A stretch of DNA of 64,000 nucleotides from Echinococcus granulosus. Taxonomy: Eukaryota > Platyhelminthes > Cestoda > Cyclophyllidea > Taeniidae. The position numbers were made by a program, and so were the translations under genes. Within the stretch, counting starts at the first letter, position 1, and each line of letters opens with the position of its first letter. The notes beneath the pieces were generated by a model. That model did no database searches and was not told the origin of the DNA. It saw only the letters and a list, made by a program, of their open reading frames with translations. The stretch lies in the NCBI RefSeq assembly GCF_000524195.1, contig NW_020170496.1, positions 1-64,000 on the forward strand. Direction: 5' to 3'. Below, one piece after another: positions 54,332-64,000 of this stretch.

Positions 54332-57300
54332 CTCTCTAACCCACATTTACTGTACTAAATGAGTCAGACTTGAGGCTGCGTAGGTACTACTTACCTCAGA
54401 GGGCCTTAGAGTTACCCCAGACTAGGTTTCGGGAACTCGCCAGCATTCCTTGAAATTGGAGTCAACTGATCACGCCGATTCAAACACTCTGGGAGTACAT
54501 GGAAGAACCTGCCAACTTGGTTAGCCTGAAAAGGTTTCATGAAAAAGCGAATACACTGCAATAGGTAAGTCGCTTATTTAACTCTCGGTTTTAGTAAGAG
54601 GCCACTTGGTATCACCGCAATTGAGCCCCCGTCAGGCGGCCTGGCCTCTGGGCCTTGCCAGAAGCCCCAGGCCTATTGTGGGTCGAGGGTACACATTCAG
54701 TCGAGCATTGTATCTCTTTTTGCTGCACTTGAAGTTTTTTATTCCTTTTTAGTAGTTTGGGAGCAGATAAGGTCTAGTTGAATGTCAGATTTCCTAAAGT
54801 TACAGCACGCATTTTATTAATTAATTAATCAAGTAAAATCGAGGGAGTACGTCCCTCTTGAAGAAGAATGCTCGAAAGGTCGGCATATCTGGCCGGTAAA
54901 TGATTGTCAAAGTGGATGATACCTATCGAGTCTTGAGAATTCCCTGAAGGAGAAAAAGGACAACCCTCGGGCAGAATATGTGCTGTCGACGTTCAGTAGG
55001 ACTTGGTGCTGCTGGCGTGGCTTGGAGAAGGAGTACCTCAATAACCCATTGCCAAAATTGCGAGTTAAACAATCAATTAAAGTATTACAATATCAGACAA
55101 CTGCAGATACGAGCATTGTTTCTTTTTCAATAAATTCTGTACTTGACTACGATTGTCAACGTCTAGACAGAAGTAGCTTTGGCAATGACTGACAGACCTC
55201 ATCGTGGCGGTTAAATAGGACATTCTAAATGGGGCAATCAGGGGACTACTGACTTTACTCAGGGGCTAAAAGTGGCGTTGTAGTAAGGCATCAGAAATAG
55301 TGGCTGCAAACCACTTTAATCGCCCCATGTGTAGTTACCCCTAGGTGAACTGACTACTACTTAGGAGAGGTCAAGTACTAAGTAGTATCATTTGATGACC
55401 GCAGGAAAGGTAAAAATTAGCCTTCAGAATTATATAATCACCTCACATTATCATCCATTCTATGAACAGAATCACACAAATCAGTGATTCGCCAAAGACA
55501 AACAGTCATGTCTGTACCTGGGCTTCATCTTGTTCCTACCTCACCTCGCCACCCCCAATTTGTCTGCGCTATTACTCAATATGTTATTATTTACATTTAT
55601 ACTGTATTTTCCCATAAAAAAAATCCTAGAATAGGTCCCCCAAAAGACATTAAATAATACTTTGGCCCCGATCTGCGGCCCATTACCTCATAATGGCTCC
55701 TCTAGAACGTAGGGGGAAGTTACCCTCGGTCTACTTGAAAATATTCGACACACACATCAAGACAGCAGGCACTGCGCGTAGGCCGCAATGGACTATCGGC
55801 TCCACCACAGGGGAATCACATTCTTTGCTTTTCAAGACCCACCAAAACTACCTTAATGGCCCACCCCGGGGTGGGAGCTACTGAAATGCACAACTCATAA
55901 GTCTTCTCGATTCTTCTACCTCCTAAAAGAAAACAAGGTGCAATTCAGGAAGAGGAAAAGATATTTTAATTCATTTTGGGAAGTTATGTGATTTAGAAGT
56001 TTTTATTTATTTTGCAACTCGTTTTCCAGTCAAATGAGACGCCACACGTTTGTTGAAGACGAAACTGATCTGTTTACAACTTTGCTATTTGCGTGGAAGG
56101 ACGATATATGGCACTTTTTATTGCCGACGTGCTAGCAGTTTATGGGTTCACTGAAACAGTTGTTCCCAATAGCGGCAACTGCAGTGTCAGCCCTCGGTCC
56201 CCCACCGCTCACCCATCGGCTAACCTGCCACCAGGCTTGTGGTCACGTGAGCCTCACATGGCGGAGAGAGCGAGGGTTGCGGGAGTTGTTGTCGCCTGTG
56301 CCTCCATGTTTGATGCCTTAGGCCTTGTCACATCTTTTAAACAATAACCCAGTTTTGGGACGCCTATTGTTGACTTTAAAACTGCGCCTTTTGGAGGTTG
56401 TAATAAGTTTAATTAACTTGGTTGGGGAAGGTTAGCAGTCAAGATTAAAACAAGCAACACTCCAAACTTGAAGTTTTTCAATTTCTTTATTCTTTGATCA
56501 CAAATATATTCACCTATTAAGAGGTCCCATTTTTATTTGCATTGTTAAGATTCTCAAACAACTCCACATTTTAAATAACGCCCTGGTTCGTCTTGAAACT
56601 TGAGATGGGGCAAAGTACAATGGGAGGGCGCACCCTACTAACCCAAGAGAGGGAGGTAGGGGGAGGCCTGTTTAGGGTCGCTCGAAGTACACACCGTGGA
56701 GACTCAAGTACCCCCCCGTTGCAACACATAGTTAAACCAATGCCAAATGATCGTAAAAACATTTATCCCGTCTTGGTTCTTGCATTTTCTCCTTCAGTCT
56801 TCTCATATGCTAGATGAAACTTTCTGTAGAGCTAATTACGTGGTTGAATCGTTCACCTCTGACTACTCGCATTTTGAGTGCTCCTATTTAATAAATGCAA
56901 TGGACAAATATTAGGAATTATTTAATTCTTAGAGATTTATTTTAGGTCGTGGCAGTTAAACTAACAACTTGTTTACCACATTGATGTCTATTTGTTATTG
57001 TCCGTTAATTGATATTCCAAATCTTCTATACTTGTCATGGTGACTAGCTGAAACAAATACAGTAAAACTCAAAATCCCCATTTGCTTACACAACAAATTC
57101 CAAGTTTTTGCAAAAGTAAACATAAAAATGGCTTACCTTTCGTTAAAATCCCGAACCAGTTATCGCAAACCGATTTGATTCGGGGGTAACTGCATTTATG
57201 AAAATTTGCCCAATCGGCCTGAGTGCTGATTAAAACAAATGGGCCAGTGATGCGCGAGGATCCTTTTTTATTCCAAACCAGGGATCCAATTGCTCGTACT

Positions 57301-57800
57301 CATGCAGATTGAGGCCATACATTGGTAATAAATGCTCTTCCCGGTATTTACAAATCCAATTGTGGATTTTATAAACTAGCTTTAATCTAAGATCAAATGA
57401 ATAGTTCTGATCTTCGAATCTTACGAATAAGTGCTGTACCATGAGATAACTGTATTTATTTTAACCAACCATCAGGCGGTCTCGACTTCGGTGACATATC
57501 TACTAAGGGCAACCCATCCTTCCGTACCTCTAACATTCGGTATTTGACCTAGGAACGCGTTTTTTGGTTTTTTCGGTAGGGAGAGAGGTATATCAAGCCG
57601 ATTCAAATAAAATTATGGGCAATTTTTTTTGTTTTTCGGGAAGCTCTTGTCTAGTTACCAAAAATTGTTCTCACGGCAGACCATTTGGACTAGTTATTCT
57701 TCAGAGGGAGACGACCGGAGACTTGTCAGTTATTCTAGATGTCAACTGAAGTCTTGGGCATAGAACACAGTAATTCCATTGGTAAAGTTCGCCACTATCA
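54332..57800. other. Gene-poor stretch
   Basis: No supported gene. ORFs at 55693-55884 (plus), 56093-56347 (plus, includes MAERARVAGVVVACASMF) and 57230-57442 (minus, includes LHEYEQLDPWFGIKKDP) are unidentified and lack clear splice contexts. Confidence 0.4.
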
Positions 57801-58554
57801 ACTGATTCGTATCTCGATGTTATGTTTGCATCACAGTGACTGTTTTAAAGAATTGGGAGCGCATAGGATGCGGTTTTTAGTTAAAATTGCAAGAGCTTCA
57901 GTTTATCACGCGACAGGCGTCTCTTTTGGCTGCTGGAACCGCTTTGCCATTACCAGTTATTTATTACGCAGCTATATGACCCTGACCTTAGCTAACCTGA
58001 CCTAACCACACACTCAAGTCATGACCTTCGATTACTGTCATATAGTCTGAGTGAATCACGCGGAAGGAGGTTACTCGATGGTCGTTCTAGGGCCACAAAA
58101 TACTCGCTTAATTAAATACGTTGAAATATCGAGTTCATAATTTCTTAAGCTTTAAAAATTAATGTCAAAGATTGAAAGATTTAAATTAAAAATGCGCAAG
58201 GTATCAAGGACGACCTACTGTAAATCTAACATGGCAACTTTCTTGTGTGAACCATTACTAAAACTGCAGCTCTTTAAATAGAACAGGAGAAATGTCCAGT
58301 TACTAATGTAAATTAAAAGGTATACTTACGAATCCAAACTAAATGCAGCCAGTCCGTCGGTTAGTGCAGGACCGCCATTGCGGCCTCTTCTACAATGAAT
58401 GCCAACTCATTGGCTCAATTGGTATGTCACTGCTGTCGGCAATGCTTTCCGCTTCTCTTTTTATCCCACACTGACTTTATGTTTGCATCATATGGGCCAG
58501 TGTTGTATGAGAGTGGATGCGCAATGATTACTGCTTCATGTCAAAATGGCAGGC

Positions 58555-59230
58555 TACTCATGTCCCGAGCATCTTGGGCATTGTCCCCGAACCTACGCCC
58601 TTGACCCTAACTGACCGGACCTAACCGTAGGCACTTCTGTTAACTCACAGTCTCTTCCCACAAGTTACATCTGAATGATCTTCTTGTCCGTTTTACGCAA
58701 AAAAATATTGTTTTGTGTCAGAATATCGGCATGCACACGTCCCGAGCACCAAAAGCATGGTCATCAATTCCTCGACATGGAATCGGGCCGGCCTGACCTA
58801 GTCGTAGACGCCCTTGTTAGCTCACTGACTCATCCAACCAGTTACGGCTGGATCATTTCCCTTGCCCTATTTTACTCTTTTTGGTTTCTGAAGGGTAGCA
58901 TACGTACGTCCCCAGGATTATGAGCATTGTCATCAAATCCACGTCGTCGATGGGAGCGGAGATGACCTAATAACAGGCATCCACGTCACCCCCACTGACT
59001 CACCAAACGAGTCACGATTGAAACATGCCCTTGTCATTTTTTTAAGGCAAGGATTACTTTCCTTGTTGGCAGAATGGCCGTGTACCCAGGACCCTACCAT
59101 TGCATTTTTCCCGAACCTACGACCTTGCTGACCTGACCTAGTAGCAGACGGCTTCGCCACGCCACTGACTCATCCAACTAGTCACAGTTAGGTTATGTCA
59201 TTGTCATTTTTAAAGGTTGGAAAATGGTTG
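58555..59230 (+). repeat. Tandem repeat array, ~170-base unit, four degenerate copies
   Basis: Ordered anchors recur: CCGAGCA/CCCAGGA (about 58565, 58742, 58911, 59085), TGACCTA-type (58612, 58794, 58963, 59134) and CACTGACTCATCCAAC-type (about 58645, 58824, 58994, 59164). Spacing is 169-182 bases and exactly 170 between the last three TGACTCA motifs. A related partial unit may lie near 57980-58040. Confidence 0.65.
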
Positions 59231-62200
59231 TGATGTCAAGTAACAGGGGGTTCAATTTTTCAGGGTGAAAAGATGCTCTGGTTATCGGTATCCATCTTAG
59301 CTATGAGGATAAATTGAGCCACAGCGATTCCAAAAGATGATTGGCAAATCTACAATTGATCTAGATCTAATAAACCTTCAATTGGGTTTTATAAATGTAT
59401 TGTCTTATTAACATGAGATAAACAATCAAATAAACATTTATTAATAAACCTCAATACTGCTCGAATAGATCCTATCTCGTGCTCAGAATTTCTTCCTTTT
59501 GGTCCAAGTCTCTAACATTGTTGACTTTATCTACCAAGCGTTCTGAGCAGTTAAGCGATTAGAAAAATTGTTCGACATTGATGCAGTTTTTTCGGCCGTC
59601 ATGATAGCATTGTGATCTAGTCAACCTGAATGCTCATGAGAAGTGACATCTCAAGTTGTGAAGATATTTTAAGATATCACAAGACAAAAAGTGCTTTACA
59701 ATTTGACATTAGTAAAGACGGAATAGCTGAAACTCAGAAATGAGAGTAAATTTTGCTGTGAATCTCAAGAAGGGTGCGCACTTATATCGTTTGTGTAGTT
59801 TTCTCATTAGAATTAGCTTGGAAGGTCAGAAAGTGAACAGTAGTGAATTTAAAGCTCTTTTTGAGCCTCCTTGAAAAATTGGAGCTTTGACAGCACATTT
59901 CGTGAAACAGTACAATTAGGGTAACACGTGCTGGCAATCAGCCCGTGGAGGATTGAATGAGGTTGACTGGCTTGGTGACAAGGGACCAGTTGCTAAGGCA
60001 ACCTTACACTAATCAACCCGCCGTGCCGTTCTTACGTGCTTTACTCAGCCGCCGCGCTACCTCAGTCTAGTCATCTGTGAGTACCTCATGTGAGAGCGAC
60101 AACTGATCTGTGGGACATGGCTTGGGATTGCAGGGCAAACTGCGCCAGTCATTGATGCTTATTCAAGCAATGGTAAGTAGTTCTTCAATGGTTTAGTGGA
60201 CGTAGTGTTAAGCATGGTGTTCTGGAACTTTATGATGAACTGAATATCCTTCAAGAAGAGATTTAATGCACAAAAGACGTGTTCGTACTCAACTGATGGA
60301 TGGTAATGATGATTACGTCCCATCTACTTGAAGTTACTGCATATTAACATGGTGTGATTGTCTGGCCAATTCTCTTACAAAAGCTGCCTTTGGTGCCTTT
60401 AACTAACCGTGCACGCCTTATGGCGGCAAATATTAACATTTATTGGGACTGGTCCGTGGTACTTTAATAAAACCACAAAAAATAGACTGCTTAATAGAAA
60501 ATTGTGCTGGTGTTTCAATGATAAACTCTAACAAGCTGCGAAAAATTAACATCTCCCACAGAATAATTTAGGCGCTCCTTCTGGAGCATTATAAAAGCTC
60601 ACACTCAAACTGACTACTGCTAGTGGCGTTCGCGATGGGCATCTTTCCCAGCAATTACTAACGTCTAAAGCACCAAGACGTGGTTGAATAGTATAGCCAG
60701 CGAAAACGGCATGGGGATTAACTCTAATTTTTTTTCGGCTTATGTGGAAACAGAATAGGTGAGAGCTGGTGCGCGTTGGTTTGCCTCTACGCCCACGCCA
60801 GTTACGAAAGGTGGGATGGAGCTCAAGGTCACCCTCCGCCCCAGCATTTGGACAGACTGGCAACGCTCTGCGAAGAGCCAATGCCTTTCATTTATGCAAG
60901 CAATTCACGCAATATGGGTAACTGTAAACCGACGTGTTGCAGAAACGAATCAAAGGTTGCAAGTTCATAATCCTAACGCATGCCGACATTAATGAGTTAT
61001 GTAGAAGGGTGACGGAATTTGCCTCTGTAAGAAAAGGCATGCACAAGGCTTATTTAATAGCGTGCCACTGCATCATGCCAAAGGCAGCATGAAGCTACAT
61101 GAAAAATGTTAACACACCAGTACATTATGCAATGAAGACCGAATGTCCGCCTTGATAGCCATAATCACAGAGAGCGAAGTGGCATTGTAATCCTAAATAA
61201 TAATACAATTTTTGGGACGTGAATTTTATTTTAAAACTGGGGAATTTAGGGCACTAATTTAGGACTGCAATTCAAAATGCGCGAAATTCAAGTTTGGCTG
61301 TTATCAGATAGTGTGAATACATAATACTCTAATAAAATCAACTGCAACAGACATCTTGCTCACTTAGTAGCCTCAATTCAAAGGGAAAAGTCGTCCGAGC
61401 ACATACTGGTAGGCTCATTTAACGCACAAAGTAATAATGGGCACTTTGAAAACCTGAACATAGACTTACTAATTCACCAACTTTTTAATGCATAAGAAAA
61501 GCTGCAGGATTCTGTTTTGTTAAGCACACAAGGTATTGGAATGTAGTAACTTTGGTCGTTAGGCGAAACCCATATTTGTTTAAATTTGTATTTTACCAAA
61601 CTGGAGTATTTGCTTGCATATTATGGCGCATTGATATCTTGTTGAAGTAAGGTGCTCGACGTACATAAGCGATTGAGCTATTTCTCTAACTTGTATTTTG
61701 CCGTAAGTTTTTTTTATCAGCCCACCTCGTTTTGTAAACATACAGTGCATTGATATCTGTTCCAATATAGTAAATCATCACTCTTAATTTGAATATCATC
61801 CCCATGTTATTCAAACTTTTCTTCCGACAGATATGCGCATAATAGAATGGAATCAGAGACGATTATCAGCAAAACGATCACACTTCAACAACTACCGATA
61901 TCACCTTCAGGTGCTGAATTTATTCTTGCTTAACGCATTTATTGTTTTGAGGCTGCATTTTTGTCTTTACTACATGCTAAAGTCCACATTTGACATCTTT
62001 TACCCTATGATTCTAGTATCAACAGTTTTATCCTAAAGCTCTGCACTATTGAGCTGTTTCCAATACTTGGCATTTCTCATCCACCACATGGTTTTAACCC
62101 CATGATAGCTAACCAATCCGTTTTGTAACAAAAGTTGCATTTCCCATGGAGGTTTGGTTTACTGCAGTGGTTTAAATAGGCCAACTAGGCTTCATGAGAC

Positions 62201-63663
62201 CATGTTTTTGGGGTTTGACCTAGAAACGTTGATGCGATCTCCAACAAATGCCAAAGCTGCCCCTGATTTTGTCCTGCATGATACTGATAACTCTATAAAC
62301 TTTGTCGCCTGTGAGCCTTTGTGGCTACTCGAGATAGTGTGTGCCTATGAAAGACTAACATCCATTTTTGGTCGTCTCAGGTTTTTAAGCTAGCAGGTAA
62401 CTAATCCCATTTCTGAAGCCGTTATGAAGTAGTCTACCGTATCGCGCATTGGCTGACTGTTGCACTATTTGCGGCTCAGGAGTCGCTTACCTCAGTTTCC
62501 GACCGCGCATGGTTGCCTTGGGGTTGCCAGTCTTTTTCAACTGTAGCGTCTGGACTATTCTATCACCTGCCACGATCGAGTAGTTTTTTGAAATCTGGTT
62601 TCACAGTGTGAAGCTGGTAACCTCTTAGGAACTGGTTTTTTGTTTATTGCGACTTCATTGTCTGGTAAGCGAATTTAGTTTCCTGCGATTTATGTACGTA
62701 CCTGGTTTTTTTTCGACAATTTCATCTCTTGTGTAGCAAGTATGCGCGGCGGTGTATGGAGTTGATCTTACTCTTGAGTCGTAATATGGTCGTGGGAGCA
62801 TTTTTTTTAACAAATCATTCGATCTCTCTCTGTCTACCTCGAAAATAGATTTGATGCAGCCTGGGATACAGGGTCAGTTTGCTGCGATAAAGCGAAGGTG
62901 TCGCTTAGGTTCGTTGAGGCATATGCGGTCAGTTCCATTACTGTCTATTCTTATGTGCTAGGGGTTGAAGCTGTAAATGGGAATTGGCTTGATGTCAATT
63001 TCGATCGATTGCAGTATTAATTTGCGGCGTTAGAACTGCATCACTTTTTGATTGTCGTAGATGCAAAAACCGCAAATTAATTCTGACTTTGGTGTTGGTA
63101 GGCTTTGGTGGTTGTCTTCTCACTTTGAATTTCTCAATTTCAAAGTAGAAAATATTAGTCGAATGGGATTTAATACGGATTAGCGCCCGGAAAAGTGTTT
63201 GGCGGTTAATGTCAGGAGTCTCTTCCCTTTTTGGTCAACTCGATCCACTAGTGTAGGTCATAAATACCTTTGAATTTTATCGAAGTAGCTACCTCAACCG
63301 CGGTGATGGGTTTAGTATGGGGTGTGCGGTGACACTTTGTCTCATGCTGGTGCAGGTAAGGCTGCCTCACCGTTTTGATAACTCTGATAACTATGTGACA
63401 TCGTTTAATTCTTGTATTGTTGTTACTCTTATTAATCGTTTTAGTAGCATAGTGTCACTGTATATTTCAAGTAAGCGCGCATAAAATTTGTTTGTCGTTG
63501 ATCCACATACGCACGACCATCCCGTGTAATCACACCGCTTAACTCACCTCTAATCAGTCGCTTAGCCACTTAGCTACTTTGTTTTGGCTCATTCACCTCA
63601 CACATCCCCACACATTTGCCTGCCTAGTTTGCAATCGCTCATTAACATTGCTCTCCTTTTTAG
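59231..63663. other. Mostly non-coding stretch before the right-edge gene
   Basis: Contains the X-box at 59989 and possible 5' exons of the right-edge gene: donor CATCT|GTGAGT near 60075, and an acceptor-donor pair bounding 60134-60172. An ORF at 62154-62393 (plus, NAKAAPDFVLHDTDNSINF) is unidentified. Nothing else was recognised. Confidence 0.4.
59989..60002. promoter_or_regulatory. X-box (RFX-type) palindrome
   Basis: GTTGCTAAGGCAAC is an almost perfect inverted repeat matching the X-box bound by RFX factors, typically found in promoters of ciliary genes. GC-richer sequence and a GTGAGT donor follow within 80 bases, consistent with a 5' exon. Confidence 0.5.
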
Positions 63664-64000
63664 ACGTTAAAGGCTCGGATCAGATTCCATCGCTACAAGA
63701 CGCTGGAAGCCATTTCCCCCAAACAGAGCTGAATTCTGTTGATGAGCCTGTCGCCTTGCAGCAAACCTCACCAGACACTACAACACCCTCTTCTAGTGGC
63801 AATATTTCTGATCAAGACCAAGGCAAGGTATTTGCAGAGGTTGTTGAAGCTGCCAAGGCTGGTAAGTACTCTCTCTGAGTTTAGTGCGCCTAAACTCACA
63901 TGCCCTTATCTAGTATTCTCAATTCCTCCATTTAGGCGATTTAGCAAAAATCATAAACCTAGTTTCATCATTGACGGAGTCATCACCTCCATCGATGAAT
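63664..64000 (+). CDS. N-terminal part of a possible ankyrin-type protein (runs off window)
   Basis: Exon 63664-63861 (acceptor CTCCTTTTTAG; donor GCTG|GTAAGT) joins in phase 1 to an exon starting at 63936 (acceptor CCATTTAG) that continues past the window edge. The intron is 74 bases. The first exon is Ser/Thr/Gln/Asp-rich (QTSPDTTTPSSSGNISDQDQ). It then reads VFAEVVEAAKAGDLAKIINL, which resembles the helix-turn-helix start of an ankyrin repeat; that assignment is an inference from one repeat. The exon begins with two bases of a split codon, so an upstream coding exon ending in phase 1 is needed and was not securely found. Plausible 5' sequence lies after the X-box at 59989. Confidence 0.6.

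Overview
The window looks like nuclear DNA of a parasitic flatworm, most likely a tapeworm and plausibly taeniid. This is inferred from four things: roughly 42-43% GC by eye, a mix of tiny GT-AG introns (40-48 bp) and kilobase introns, an intronless HSP70 lacking the EEVD tail (a type reported as expanded in tapeworms), and a short LTR-like element. No bacterial, plasmid or phage features were seen. Species cannot be fixed from the sequence alone.

Five genes can be read with confidence, four of them only after rebuilding exons from splice sites. (1) 4657-6504 (+): intronless HSP70-like chaperone with a TATA box. (2) 21591-22316 (-): at least two exons of a multi-CCHC zinc-knuckle protein of the ZCCHC7/Air1-Air2 (TRAMP, RNA surveillance) type, with a solo-LTR-like element just beyond its last visible exon. 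(3) 25303-26134 (-): 40S ribosomal protein S2 (uS5), two exons split by a 40-bp intron. (4) 28587-32840 (+): a divergent SRF-type MADS-box transcription factor in nine or ten exons. (5) 34992-52100 (+): a complete nine-exon salt-inducible kinase (SIK) of 926 residues with kinase domain, UBA-like domain and low-complexity tail.

Weaker gene signals are a helical exon at 2137-2287 (+), an open minus-strand exon at 27400-27621, two candidate short genes downstream of SIK (52741-53151 and 53800-54180), and the 5' part of a possible ankyrin-type protein running off the right edge (63664 onward). A canonical X-box lies at 59989-60002.

Layout: 1-4.6 kb is mostly non-coding; 6.5-21 kb is a gene-poor stretch with degraded repeats; 21-33 kb is compact with short introns; 35-52 kb is the SIK gene, whose long introns carry a duplicated repeat; 54-63 kb is gene-poor and holds a ~170-bp tandem repeat array. 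The most striking non-coding signal is a cluster of six perfect CRE palindromes (TGACGTCA), all within 36.8-53.7 kb in and just after SIK, plus a CRE-like site with CCAAT boxes in the SIK promoter. SIK kinases act in the cAMP/CREB/CRTC pathway, so the locus looks wired for cAMP feedback.
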